From positions 1 through 64,000 of the forward strand of contig CAJTYO010000010.1 of the NCBI GenBank assembly GCA_910584045.1: DNA of 64,000 nt, given 5' to 3'. Positions 1 through 8,783 of the stretch are shown here, piece by piece; position 1 is the first letter of the stretch, and every line of letters begins with the position of its first letter. Made by a program: the position numbers and the translations under genes. Under the pieces are notes generated by a model. The model worked only from the letters and a program-made list of their open reading frames with translations. It ran no database searches and had not been told where the DNA came from. This DNA comes from an uncultured Oscillospiraceae bacterium. Lineage in GTDB: Bacteria > Bacillota > Clostridia > Oscillospirales > Oscillospiraceae.

Positions 1-2
1 TG

Positions 3-206
3 GACAATGGCGAAGAATGTGTCTGCCCTCAAAGCATCACCTACTCGCTGATCTGTAAATGGTTCCGCGCCGCCGTTCTTCCCCTGGACACTGGCCTGTA
101 CGCCGCCCTGCTCTATCGGGCCGACATGAAGAAATGCGTCCTATGCGGCGGCTCCTATCTGCCAAAATCCAATCGGGCGAAATACTGTCCTGAAATGCGG
201 AGGTGA
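3..206 (+). pseudogene. Cys-rich VLP domain protein, 3' fragment (mobile-element gene)
   Basis: This frame is open at the left window edge and ends in TGA at 204-206. It contains Cys-containing VCP, then a WFRAAVLPLD stretch carrying the VLP motif, then KKCVLCGG and SNRAKYCPE. This is the pattern of the Cys-rich VLP domain found in small proteins of clostridial integrative and conjugative elements. In that family the KYCP motif is normally followed by another cysteine and a basic tail; here it runs straight into MRR and a stop, so the C-terminus looks deleted. The stop overlaps the GTG of the next frame (GTGA). The function of the family is not established. Assignment rests on motif recognition by eye. 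Confidence 0.6.
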
Positions 207-440
207 CAGCCACCAGCGAGGGCAACGGTGCGGGCATCGGCGGCGGCTACGACGGCGACGGCGGCACGATCACCATCAGCGGCGGTACAGTGACGGCCAC
301 CGGCGGCAGCGAAGGCGGCGCGGGCGACGGCGCGGGCATCGGCGGCGGTGAGCGCGGTGACGGTGGCGAGATCACCATCAGCGGCGGCACAGTGACGGCC
401 ACCAGCGGGCGTAACGGCGCGGGCATCGGCGGCTTCGACG
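203..440 (+). repeat. Three imperfect tandem repeats encoding Gly-rich surface repeats
   Basis: The motif GTGACRGCCACC recurs at 203, 290 and 392, each followed by a GCGGGCATCGGCGGC-type segment. The spacing is 87 and then 102 bp. The first copy is cut at its 5' side exactly where homology to the surface gene begins, which makes the repeat a plausible place for recombination with the upstream mobile-element fragment. Confidence 0.7.
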
Positions 441-2557
441 TCACTTTCACCGCTGACGGCAACGCCTTTATTATCGCGTCGTCCATCAGTGGCAACGGTG
501 ATACGACCGGCTGGAGCGGCGTGATTTTCCAGGGGAATGACGGCAGGGTCTACAACAGCCCCATCGACCTCGACACCGACGCGACCATCCCGGCGGGCAA
601 TAAGCTGGTGATCGAATCGGGCCAGACCCTGGCCATCGGCAAGGGCGTGACGCTAACCAACGATGGCACCCTCCTCATTGAAAGCGGCGGCACGCTGGTC
701 AACAACGGTAAATTGGTCAACAACAGCAGCAATCTGGGCATCACCGGCGGCGGAACCATCCAGGGGGACGGCGAACTGACCAACAACGGGACGATTGATG
801 GCGGCATAACAGTCATCCGGCCCACCGCGCCCGCGATTACAGCACAGCCCGAAAATAGAAGCGTTTCCATCGGGCAACGGGCGACCTTTACCATCGTGTT
901 CAGCGGCACCCCCGCCCCAACCTGCCAATGGCAGGTGAACAGCGGGAGCGGCTGGAAGGACATCCCCGGCGCGGCAGCAAGCAGCTACACCACGGAAACG
1001 GCTTCCATGAGCATGAACGGCTGGAAATATCGGTGTGTCGTGACCAACGGCGTGGGGTCGGCGACAAGCGACCCGGCCACTCTGACCGTGCAGAAGGCCG
1101 CGCCCCCCGCCGCCACGCCCCAGCACCTGAACATCGCCAACCACCTGGAGAAAACCTATACTGTCCTGCTGTCCAACCTGCGGCCCCAGCTCCCGGAAGG
1201 GGGCGACTGGAAAAACGTTACTTATGAGCTGACAGACATTGCCTTCACCCAGGAGGGGTATTATGAGGCGGGCACGGCGGAGATCATCCGCGGCCCCAGC
1301 GGCGCGCTGAACACCCTGTCCCTGCCCATCCTGTTCAACGACACGACGGTGGAGGGCACGGTGGGCACGGTGACCGTCACAATCCGCTCCGACAACTACC
1401 GGGACTTCACCAATACCATCGAGGTGAGCGCCAGCAACAAAGAGGCGGTGACCTTCACCGGCGTGACGGGTGTGACCGTTCCCTATACCGGCCAGCCCGT
1501 GAAGGGCTACACGGGGGAGCTGGTTGTCCGGGACAGCGGCGGCAATCCGGTGGCGCCGGAGCTGGAGATCAGCTACACCGGCAGGCTGGGCACCTCCTAT
1601 AAGGGTACTCAGCCGCCCACCGAGGTGGGGACCTACTCCGTGATCTTCCGGGCGGCGGATACCGACCCCACGTATATCGGACGGCTGGCCGTCAACTTTG
1701 AGATCACGAAGGCCCAGGGCGGCGGCGGGGGCTACACTCCGCCCACCTACAAGCCCGACGTGACCCAGCCCGAGGAGGGCGGCACGGTTTCTGTCTCGCC
1801 CTCCCGCCCGGAGCGGGGCGACGCCGTGACCGTCACCCCAAAACCGGACGAGGGCTATGAGGTGGATGAGCTCACCGTCACCGACCGCAACGGCAAGCCC
1901 GTGGAGGTGACGGCGAGGCCGGACGGGACGTATACCTTTATTCAGCCCGCCGGCAAGGTGAAGATTGAGGTGACCTATAAACCCATTGAAACGCCGGAAA
2001 CGCCCTGGAATAACCCCTTCGCCGATGTCTCCGAGGACGGCTGGTACTATGAGGCCGTGCGGTTCGTCCAGGAACAGGGCCTGATGAACGGCATCGGCAA
2101 CGGCAATTTTGCCCCCAACGCGCAGTTGTCCCGCGCCCAGCTGGCCCAAATCCTGTTCAACAACGAGGGCAGACCGGGAGTAAACTATCTGTTGACATTC
2201 CCCGATGTGGTGGGCGAGGCATGGTACATCGAGGCCGTCCGCTGGGCTGCCAGCCAGGGCATTGTGGGCGGCTACGGCGACGGCACCTTCGGGCCGGATG
2301 ACCCCATCACCCGGGAACAGCTGGCGGTCATGCTCTGGCGGTACTCCGGCAACCCCGCCGCCACCAACAAGGAGCTGCATTTCAACGATACGGACGAGAT
2401 CAGCGGCTTCGCTCTGGATGCCCTGCGCTGGGCCGTGGAGAACGGTATCCTGAACGGCTACGGAGACGGGTGGTTAGGCCCCCAGGGGCAGGCCACCCGC
2501 GCGCAGGTGGCGCAGATGTTGAAAAATTTTATTGAGAACCAGGAGGACGCCATATAG
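203..2557 (+). CDS. S-layer homology (SLH) domain surface protein lacking its signal peptide
   Basis: A 784-residue surface-type protein. Residues 1-85 are glycine-rich ISGGTVTATGG/GAGIGGG repeats, about 205-300 an Ig-like domain with a C-W-C pattern, about 300-505 further extracellular repeat domains, about 520-600 a bacterial repeat (GGTVSVSPSRPERGDAVTV type) and about 605-784 three SLH domains (FADV...WYYEAV, FPDV...WYIEAV, FNDTDEISGFALDALRW). SLH domains anchor proteins to pyruvylated cell-wall polymers. No signal peptide is present: the frame is closed by TGA at 191-193 and the only usable start is the GTG at 203, inside a repeat. The true 5' end therefore seems to be missing, replaced by the Cys-rich VLP fragment. 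Without export it is probably non-functional. Confidence 0.85.
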   Translation: MTATSEGNGAGIGGGYDGDGGTITISGGTVTATGGSEGGAGDGAGIGGGERGDGGEITISGGTVTATSGRNGAGIGGFDVTFTADGNAFIIASSISGNGDTTGWSGVIFQGNDGRVYNSPIDLDTDATIPAGNKLVIESGQTLAIGKGVTLTNDGTLLIESGGTLVNNGKLVNNSSNLGITGGGTIQGDGELTNNGTIDGGITVIRPTAPAITAQPENRSVSIGQRATFTIVFSGTPAPTCQWQVNSGSGWKDIPGAAASSYTTETASMSMNGWKYRCVVTNGVGSATSDPATLTVQKAAPPAATPQHLNIANHLEKTYTVLLSNLRPQLPEGGDWKNVTYELTDIAFTQEGYYEAGTAEIIRGPSGALNTLSLPILFNDTTVEGTVGTVTVTIRSDNYRDFTNTIEVSASNKEAVTFTGVTGVTVPYTGQPVKGYTGELVVRDSGGNPVAPELEISYTGRLGTSYKGTQPPTEVGTYSVIFRAADTDPTYIGRLAVNFEITKAQGGGGGYTPPTYKPDVTQPEEGGTVSVSPSRPERGDAVTVTPKPDEGYEVDELTVTDRNGKPVEVTARPDGTYTFIQPAGKVKIEVTYKPIETPETPWNNPFADVSEDGWYYEAVRFVQEQGLMNGIGNGNFAPNAQLSRAQLAQILFNNEGRPGVNYLLTFPDVVGEAWYIEAVRWAASQGIVGGYGDGTFGPDDPITREQLAVMLWRYSGNPAATNKELHFNDTDEISGFALDALRWAVENGILNGYGDGWLGPQGQATRAQVAQMLKNFIENQEDAI

Positions 2558-2574
2558 TAAAAACGCTGAATGAC

Positions 2575-2612
2575 GGGACAGAGGAACGCAAGGCAGATTC
2601 GCCTTGTGTCCC
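2575..2612 (+). terminator. Stem-loop after the SLH gene
   Basis: Outer arms GGGACA (2575-2580) and TGTCCC (2607-2612) enclose an AAGGC/GCCTT stem-loop. It lies 18 bp after the SLH stop codon. There is no clear U-run, so terminator function is only likely by position. Confidence 0.35.
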
Positions 2613-2619
2613 TCTGTGT

Positions 2620-2988
2620 TCACCGGGTAAAAATAAGTTCAGCATGAACGATTTCCGTTGCTCTGTCACGGATGTTGTTCATACGCCCCACCCACTCCAT
2701 TTGATTTTCAACTCTGAGCTGTTCCGTGACCCCTTCCTGTTCCGCCAGTCGTTTGACCAACTGAAAAAACATGGTTTCGGCCTGTGTATCAACCGCAATC
2801 AAATGGTCATTCAGCTTGCCGCTGAGAAGCAGGGCATTGTAGAGTGGCCTCCGTTGTACTTTCAGGTAATGTCTCCGCCGTTGCCCCCAGGTGCCAACGG
2901 GAGCGGTTTCAGGCAGAGACAAATCGGGCAGGAAATAATCGCCTTCCTGGTGATAGGTGCCGCCCAGTTCCTCAAATAATGATTCCAT
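2620..2988 (-). CDS. TnpV family transposon-encoded protein
   Basis: A 122-residue protein. It has the TnpV layout: an N-terminal stretch with LGGTYHQEGDYFLPDL, a central LYNALLLSGKLNDHLIAVDTQAE helix pair and the C-terminal signature EGVTEQLRVENQMEWVGRMNNIRDRATEIV. TnpV proteins are carried by clostridial transposons and conjugative elements; their role is unknown. The start has GGAGG eight bases upstream. No transposase, relaxase or integrase accompanies it, so it is an orphan left by a decayed element. The 264 bp on its left in transcriptional order (2989-3252) contain no gene I can support. Confidence 0.8.
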   Translation of the reverse strand: MESLFEELGGTYHQEGDYFLPDLSLPETAPVGTWGQRRRHYLKVQRRPLYNALLLSGKLNDHLIAVDTQAETMFFQLVKRLAEQEGVTEQLRVENQMEWVGRMNNIRDRATEIVHAELIFTR

Positions 2989-3252
2989 TGCAGATTCCTC
3001 CGTTTATTCAGATTTTCTGCAATACACCGTATCGACTGTCTCTACTACATTTTTGAAACCATCGTTACGGAACCTCATTGTGTGAAACTCCGCGCATTTA
3101 TATTTTTGCAGTAAAAAGTATCCAAAATATTTTCTGTCTGGACGAAGACCATCGCTATTCCAGAATTTCTGCCCGCCCCAACCCTAAGCCGCCACAGGCG
3201 GCCCATAGGTGAGGGAGTGGCTCCCCTAATCTGTCCTAATCTGGGAATCGTA

Positions 3253-4344
3253 TTATTTCTCCGGCTTCTTCGCCCCATAGCTCCTGAGATATCCCAGCTC
3301 CTCCAGCTCCCGGGCCTGGTCGGCGGCCATATCGTGATACCGCCGGCTGCGCTGTTCCCAGAGCGCAGCAACCTGGTCATCCTCCCCGTAGGAGGTCAGC
3401 TCGGCATTCTCCGCCAGCCACCGGCCAAACCATCTTGTCAGCTTCTCCGCGCCGGAGAGGTTCAGGTGCAGACCGCCGTCGTAGGTGTCCTGACTGAAGT
3501 CCAGCCCCACCTCGTCGATCTTATCCAAAAAATTGATATACGCCAGTCCTCGCTCCCGGGCGTAGGCCTCCATCTGCTCATCCCACTGCTCATACCAGTA
3601 GGGGTACAGGCTGGGGGCCTTGATGAGCACCAGTTGTACGCCCTCTCCCTTGCACAGCGCCGCCATCCTGTCCAGGTAGTCATAGCAGATCGGGGCAAAC
3701 TGATACTCCGCTAGCGGCCGCCCCTCCGGCACGTTTTCTGCTGCCTTCACATCTGAGCGCATCAGAAAGCCCGCATGGGACACGCTCTCCCGCCTGAACA
3801 TCCCCGTCACATCCCGGACAGACAGCTCACTCCAGCGGCCGTGGTAGCGCAGGAAGGGGAAGACATAGCTGAGCAGGTTCTCCTCCTCTGTCATAGAGGC
3901 CCCCACGGCCCCCAGCTTAGACGAACTCCAGCGCATCCCATCCAGATTCAGCCGGTTGTATGCCTCGCTCTGGGGCTCGCCGTACTTCATGGACAACACG
4001 TTGAACACCACCACGTCCGGCGTTTCATAGCGCAGCGTCTCCTCCAACAGGTAGTAGGACTGCCAGATGAGCTGCTGGGCGCTGCCCCGGATGAAGCTGG
4101 TGATCCCGTGCTCCTCCCACAGCGTCACCGGCGAGAAGTTCTCATAGACCTCGCAGTCCCCCACGAAAACCACATTGTGGGGCGTCGGATCATCATAGTA
4201 GTCGGCAATCAGGGTCCCCTCCGGAATATTCAACTGCCCATATTTGGGCCGCAGCAGCTCCTGGAGCAGAACAAGGCACAGAATCAGAAGAGCCGCGGCG
4301 ATCACGCCTGTGAGAAGAGCGGTATGCTTCTGCTTGGTTTTCAC
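3253..4344 (-). CDS. SGNH-hydrolase-like, DltD-type exported protein
   Basis: A 363-residue protein with one N-terminal membrane segment (about 9-28) and an extracytoplasmic SGNH-like fold. The block NVVFVGDCEVYENFSP resembles the GDS motif but has Cys in place of the nucleophilic Ser (VGDC). A C-terminal DGGLHLNLSGAEKL provides the DxxH pair. DltD/AlgX-like proteins work with MBOAT acyltransferases in decorating envelope polymers. The GTG start at 4342-4344 is preferred because AAGGAG lies eight bases upstream. It follows the MBOAT gene by 12 bp and is the last gene of the unit. The substrate is unknown. The VGDC motif, rather than GDS, also occurs in some non-hydrolytic members, so activity is uncertain. 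Confidence 0.75.
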   Translation of the reverse strand: MKTKQKHTALLTGVIAAALLILCLVLLQELLRPKYGQLNIPEGTLIADYYDDPTPHNVVFVGDCEVYENFSPVTLWEEHGITSFIRGSAQQLIWQSYYLLEETLRYETPDVVVFNVLSMKYGEPQSEAYNRLNLDGMRWSSSKLGAVGASMTEEENLLSYVFPFLRYHGRWSELSVRDVTGMFRRESVSHAGFLMRSDVKAAENVPEGRPLAEYQFAPICYDYLDRMAALCKGEGVQLVLIKAPSLYPYWYEQWDEQMEAYARERGLAYINFLDKIDEVGLDFSQDTYDGGLHLNLSGAEKLTRWFGRWLAENAELTSYGEDDQVAALWEQRSRRYHDMAADQARELEELGYLRSYGAKKPEK

Positions 4345-4356
4345 GCTCAGATCTCC

Positions 4357-5955
4357 TTAGAATTGATTATAGATAAACTGGTTGGCGTCAAAGCCCACGC
4401 CGTAGGCTCCAAACACAGCCACCGCCAGCAGCAGCGCCCCAAATACGGCCCAGCGCAGGGCAAGTGGCCGCTCCGCCAGCCGCGCCCGCACGCCGCCACG
4501 CCGCTGGACCAGAGACACGCCCAGCATCAGCGCCGCGCCCGCGCCAGCCGCCAGCCAGTCCGCCCCCGTTGCGCCCAGCTTCAGCATGGACCCATCCCAC
4601 AGCACCGACGGATCGAACCGCGTAAAGATGGTCCCCACGGCCCGGAAGGTGACGGGTACGTCCCGATAGCAGTCCAGCACCCGCACCGCCCCCATGAGCC
4701 AAAAGGTGCGGCCCACCTGAAACACCCGCCAGCCAAGGGACCTCCCCAGCCGGGGAAACCGCTCATGGAACCCGGCGTACAGCGGCTCCAGCTCCTGCGA
4801 AATCAGGATGATGAGTCCGTTGAGCAGACCCCACACAATAAAGTTCCAGCTGGCCCCATGCCACACGCCGGTGACAAACCAGGTAAGCATAGTCGCCAAA
4901 TACACGGGAAAACGCTTTCCGGCACCCACGCCCCACCTGGCCTTGACCTTCTGGGTCCAGCCCAGCATAGTTTTGGAGATGGAGACAGGATAGAAGATGT
5001 AGTCCCGGAACCAGGACCCCATGGTGATATGCCAGCGCCGCCAGTACTCGGCGGTGGACTTGGAGAAGAAAGGCCGGTTAAAGTTCTCGGCCACCTCAAC
5101 GCCCAGGCACTCCGCCGCGCCGATAGTCACGTCGATGCCGCCGGTAAAATCGGCGTACAGCGTTACGGCGTACACCGCCATCAGCGCCAGCACATATACT
5201 CCCTGGTACTCCTCCGGGCTGCCGGATAGGGTCCGGACCACCGCCATCAGCCGGTCCGCCACCACCAGCTTTTTAAAGAAACCCCACAGCATTCTCTCCA
5301 GGCCGAGGGCCACCCGCCCTCCATCCCACCCGTGCTCCGCCAGCAGAGAGGACGCCAGCGCGTCATAGCGGCTGATGGGCCCCTGGATGAGCTGGGGGAA
5401 GAAGGAGACGAACAGGGCAAACTTTCCCAGATGCCTCTGGGGCGGATATTTGTTTCGATAGACATCCAGCAGGTAGCCCATAGACTGGAAGATATAGAAG
5501 GAGATGCCCATGGGCAACAGGTAATGGGGCAGCGCAATGGCCTCCTCTCCCCCGCCAAACAGTCCGATGAGCCCATTGACGTTCCCCAGCAGGAAGTCGG
5601 TGTACTTTACCACAGCCAGCGCGCCGAAGTTAAAGGTAATGCCGCCCAGCATCCACAGCCGCGCGGCGGCCTTAGCCTTTGCCTTTTTTGCCTTCCGCGT
5701 CTCCCGGTCGGAGACGGCCTTATTTTCCGCCAGCCACCTCTCATATCCGGCGTAGAGACTTCCAATTTCCCTTGCGCAGAACCAGGTAGAGCCGATGGTG
5801 GCCGCCATGTAGGCCATGGCGGAGATCCCCGCGAAGGCATAGAAAAACAGGCTCCCCGCCAGCAGGAGCTTCCACTGCCAGGTTTTTGGCAGTATGTAGT
5901 AGAGGAGGAGCAGGATTGCAAAAAACAGAAGGAATCCAAAGGAGGTAAACGACAT
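4357..5955 (-). CDS. MBOAT family O-acyltransferase (DltB/AlgI-like)
   Basis: A polytopic membrane protein of 532 residues from the chosen start. It begins MSFTSFGFLLFFAILLLLYY and contains the family core: LPMGISFYIFQSMGYLLDVYR, FPQLIQGPISRY, the FNRPFFSKSTAEYWRRWHITMGSWFRDYIFYP block and the catalytic His region VWHGASWNFIVWGLLNG. MBOAT proteins move an acyl group across the membrane onto a polymer such as teichoic acid or alginate. The ATG at 5953-5955 has AGAGGA upstream; the longer TTG-initiated frame (to 5991) lacks a ribosome site. It sits between the adenylation gene and the SGNH gene, as dltB does between dltA and dltD. Confidence 0.88.
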   Translation of the reverse strand: MSFTSFGFLLFFAILLLLYYILPKTWQWKLLLAGSLFFYAFAGISAMAYMAATIGSTWFCAREIGSLYAGYERWLAENKAVSDRETRKAKKAKAKAAARLWMLGGITFNFGALAVVKYTDFLLGNVNGLIGLFGGGEEAIALPHYLLPMGISFYIFQSMGYLLDVYRNKYPPQRHLGKFALFVSFFPQLIQGPISRYDALASSLLAEHGWDGGRVALGLERMLWGFFKKLVVADRLMAVVRTLSGSPEEYQGVYVLALMAVYAVTLYADFTGGIDVTIGAAECLGVEVAENFNRPFFSKSTAEYWRRWHITMGSWFRDYIFYPVSISKTMLGWTQKVKARWGVGAGKRFPVYLATMLTWFVTGVWHGASWNFIVWGLLNGLIILISQELEPLYAGFHERFPRLGRSLGWRVFQVGRTFWLMGAVRVLDCYRDVPVTFRAVGTIFTRFDPSVLWDGSMLKLGATGADWLAAGAGAALMLGVSLVQRRGGVRARLAERPLALRWAVFGALLLAVAVFGAYGVGFDANQFIYNQF

Positions 5956-6080
5956 AATATCCTCTGCGGCCTCGAGGGCCGCCCTCGTCAATTTCTTTCG
6001 CGGAGATGCGTCTGTTTAGGGCAGGCATGCGTTCTGTCCCTGCCGCAAAAGTAAAATATTTTGTAAATATCTTTAGAGAG

Positions 6081-6100
6081 GTTGCACATCTGCGTGCAAC
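6081..6100 (-). other. Perfect 7-bp inverted repeat between adenylation and MBOAT genes
   Basis: GTTGCAC and GTGCAAC flank a 6-base loop (ATCTGC). It lies in the 216-bp gap between the adenylation gene and MBOAT start and is followed, in the direction of transcription, by an AT-rich tract. It could be an attenuator, a processing stem or an operator; there is no U-run immediately after it. Confidence 0.4.
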
Positions 6101-6171
6101 TCTGCCCCATTTCCGCCCCTATATGGAGGGGTAAATATGCGCACAGCCCCCGAGCTGCCGGTTCGCAGCGT

Positions 6172-7683
6172 CTAATCGGCCATCTCTGCCGCCAGCGCCC
6201 GCCTGTCCAGCTTCCCGTTGGCAGTTCGCGGCAGCGCTTCAATGGGAACGATCCGATTGGGAACCATATACGAGGGCAGCTTAGCACGAAGATACCGCCC
6301 GAGGCTTCCGGCCTCGCACTCCCCCTCATAGCAGAGAATCAGCCTCTTTTTCTCCTTATTGTAGACGCAGCCAACCCCCCGCACGCCCTCGTAGGCAGCG
6401 GCGACCACCTCGATCTCCCCCAGCTCGATCCGATGCCCCATGTGCTTGATCTGGTTGTCCTTCCGGGTGAGGAACACCAGCTCCCCCCGGTCGTTCAGCC
6501 TCCCAATGTCCCCGGTGCGGTAAATCAGCTCCGGATACGCCTTGTTCAGCGGATTCTGTACAAAAACCTCTCTGGTCCGCTGGAAATCGCCATAGTACCC
6601 CAGGGTCAGACATGTGCCCCGCAGGCAGATCTCTCCCGGCTCCCCGGGGGCGGCGGGTCTGTCCTCCTCATTCAGCAGAAGCAGCCCCGTGTTGGGGAAG
6701 GGCCGTCCAATAGGCAGCACCTCTCCCTCGTCAAACTCCCTGTCCACCTCGTACCAGCAGGACATACCCGTGGCCTCCGTGGGACCATAGAGGTTGATGA
6801 ACCGCGCCTTAGGCAGGGCCGCCCGCCACAGCTTGAACTGCTTCATGGGAAACACCTCGCTGCCGAAGGCTACCGTGTGGAAATACTCCGGAATATGCTT
6901 GTCCAATACCTTGAACCCGGAGATCATTGTCAGCGCCGACACTACCCAGCACACCGTATTGATCTTATACTCGTTGAGATATTCCACCAGCTTCACCGGG
7001 AAGGAAAACAGCTGCTTGGGAATCAGATACGTGGTGGCCCCGCACCGGATGGTGGAGTACAGCTCCTTCAGGCACGCGTCAAAATACAGCGGCGTCTGGT
7101 TGCCGAAGACCGTCTCCTCTGTCACGTCCAGCACCTCGTCCAGCCGCTCGATGTAGTCCAACACCGACCGGTGGCAGGCCGCCACCCCCTTGGGCGTCCC
7201 GGTGGACCCGGAGGTAAAGACGATGTAGACAGGGTCCGTATCCAGCGCGTCCTGCCGGACTTGCGCCAGCGCCCCTTCGTTCGCAGCACAGGCCGCCGCC
7301 TGGTCATAGAGCAGCACCTGAGCCCCCTCCGGGGCCAGCGCCGCGGCCTGCTCCCGGGTCTTCCCGTCACAGATAACGAACCGGGGCTGCAGCTGCCGGA
7401 AAATCATCTCCACCCGGAACCCGGGCATTTCTCCGTCAATGGGCACATAGAAGCACCCGGCATACACCGCACCGAAAAAGGCGGCCGCCATCTTCGGGTG
7501 GCGCTCCATGAACACCACCACCGGCTCCCTGTCCGCCCCCCTGGCCAGCAGGCTGGAGCCCACCGCCCTGGCCTGTCCGTACACCTCCCGAAAGCTCAGT
7601 CCCTCCGTCCCGTCGGAGAAAGCCAGCTTCTCCGGCAGTCGGGGTGCGGTGGCCTCCAGGTATTCCAGTATATTGGTCTGCAT
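6172..7683 (-). CDS. Amino-acid adenylation enzyme (DltA-like AMP-forming ligase)
   Basis: A 503-residue ANL-superfamily adenylation domain without fused carrier or condensation domains. The phosphate loop FTSGSTGTPKG lies near residue 150, the substrate-pocket segment with the conserved Asp is NQTPLYFDACLKELY, A5 is NLYGPTEAT, A7 is YRTGDIGRL and the C-terminal catalytic lysine is in LPRTANGKLDR. Such enzymes activate an amino acid with ATP and load it on a carrier protein. The ATG at 7681-7683 overlaps the upstream stop (TGATG) and has GGAGG seven bases away; a GTG three bases earlier is possible. No carrier-protein gene lies within the unit, which is odd for a DltA homologue. The substrate cannot be read from the sequence. 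Confidence 0.85.
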   Translation of the reverse strand: MQTNILEYLEATAPRLPEKLAFSDGTEGLSFREVYGQARAVGSSLLARGADREPVVVFMERHPKMAAAFFGAVYAGCFYVPIDGEMPGFRVEMIFRQLQPRFVICDGKTREQAAALAPEGAQVLLYDQAAACAANEGALAQVRQDALDTDPVYIVFTSGSTGTPKGVAACHRSVLDYIERLDEVLDVTEETVFGNQTPLYFDACLKELYSTIRCGATTYLIPKQLFSFPVKLVEYLNEYKINTVCWVVSALTMISGFKVLDKHIPEYFHTVAFGSEVFPMKQFKLWRAALPKARFINLYGPTEATGMSCWYEVDREFDEGEVLPIGRPFPNTGLLLLNEEDRPAAPGEPGEICLRGTCLTLGYYGDFQRTREVFVQNPLNKAYPELIYRTGDIGRLNDRGELVFLTRKDNQIKHMGHRIELGEIEVVAAAYEGVRGVGCVYNKEKKRLILCYEGECEAGSLGRYLRAKLPSYMVPNRIVPIEALPRTANGKLDRRALAAEMAD

Positions 7684-8783
7684 CACCCGGCCTCCGTTTC
7701 TCCGCCGTCCTCATTCAGATCGGACTCTTCCCCCGTCTCAGCAGAGGGCTCCACCCACAGAATCCGGGGCGGCTCGTCCTCACTGGGAGTCGGATCCTCC
7801 ACCGGGGGCAGGGGCTCCTCCATCTCTGCCGGGGGCGTAACCGGCTCTGCCGGATCGACGGGGTCGGTGGGATTAATGGGGCCCACGGGCTCGCCCACAA
7901 CGCCGAGGTCCTCCGGCGGCAGGGTGGGCTCAGCGTCCGGGTCCGCATTGGGATCGGCGTCCGGGTCCTCCTCCGGCTCCTCGGGGGGCCGGGGGACAGG
8001 GCGGGTCTTGGTGACGATCTCCTCCGCCCGCTCGGGCAGCAACGAGCCGTCAAAGTCGTAGTAGTTCCGCCCCGCCATAGCGGTGAACTCTGCGATCTGC
8101 TGGTCAGTGACCATGAAGCTGAGGAAGGACGGCATCTTCAGACTGCGGGGACAGGTGTCAAAGTGATACCACCCATCGCCGCAGTTGACCAGATTCCAGA
8201 AGTGCAGCGTCTTGCCCCCCACCCGCTCCACAGGCAGGTTGTCGATGTCCAAGGCGGTCAGCAGCGCCCGGGACACGGCGTAAAAGGTATAGCAGTCCCC
8301 CCGCCCGGTGGTCAGTCCCAGGTACGCGCCCTTCATCCAGTCGTCCTTGTCGGCGTGATTGATGTACCGGATGTTGTTGTGGACATAGTCAAAGACCGCC
8401 CGCGCCTGCTCCATAGCCGTCATGTCGTCCTTGATAATGTCCTCCAGCACCTCCTCCACCAGCTGGTCGAACTCCTCCTGAGTGAACTCCTGCTGCACCG
8501 CTGGGGGCTCGTCGAGCTCCTCATCCGGCTCGGGGAAGCCGTCGTGCTCGTCGTCCTCCACCGGCGGCGGGGCAGGCTCCAGCTCGTCGGGCTCCGCTGG
8601 AGCGGGCCGGTTCTGGCTGTTATCCTCGACTACAGGCCGCTCCGGCCTGGGCTCATCGGGCTCCATCGCCCGTCCGCTGCCGCAGGCGGTCAGACCCAAC
8701 AGCAGCGCCGCCGCCAGCAGGCAGGCGATAGCGCCGCCCACCTGTCTCGCCAATTTGGTATGTACCATATCGTCTCTTGTCAT
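7683..8783 (-). CDS. Transglutaminase-like lipoprotein
   Basis: A 366-residue lipoprotein. The signal peptide ends in a lipobox LTAC with Cys34. An acidic, proline-rich linker covers residues 40-98. The transglutaminase-like core has a putative catalytic triad Cys164 (GRGDCYTFY), His194 (TLHFWNL) and Asp209 (YHFDTCP). A long Pro/Glu/Asp tail covers about 265-366. It is tethered to the outer face of the membrane. Its stop overlaps the adenylation gene start, so the two are translationally coupled. It is a paralogue of the next upstream gene. Proteins of this type are often peptidases or amide-forming enzymes rather than true crosslinkers; its role with the dlt-like genes is an inference. Confidence 0.82.
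   Translation of the reverse strand: MTRDDMVHTKLARQVGGAIACLLAAALLLGLTACGSGRAMEPDEPRPERPVVEDNSQNRPAPAEPDELEPAPPPVEDDEHDGFPEPDEELDEPPAVQQEFTQEEFDQLVEEVLEDIIKDDMTAMEQARAVFDYVHNNIRYINHADKDDWMKGAYLGLTTGRGDCYTFYAVSRALLTALDIDNLPVERVGGKTLHFWNLVNCGDGWYHFDTCPRSLKMPSFLSFMVTDQQIAEFTAMAGRNYYDFDGSLLPERAEEIVTKTRPVPRPPEEPEEDPDADPNADPDAEPTLPPEDLGVVGEPVGPINPTDPVDPAEPVTPPAEMEEPLPPVEDPTPSEDEPPRILWVEPSAETGEESDLNEDGGETEAG

Noticed and set aside
203..440. CRISPR-like repeats
   Set aside because: The three repeats are in-frame Gly-rich coding repeats of unequal spacing (87 and 102 bp), without unique spacers or nearby cas genes.
653..2380. Long minus-strand open frame opposite the SLH gene
   Set aside because: It mirrors the codon bias of the plus-strand gene. 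Its translation has no recognisable domain and no ribosome site, while the plus strand encodes clear SLH domains.
6082..8061. Long plus-strand open frame opposite the adenylation gene
   Set aside because: It spans two real minus-strand genes with complete catalytic motifs. The antisense translation is Pro/Arg/Gly-rich without domains, as expected of GC-rich antisense frames.
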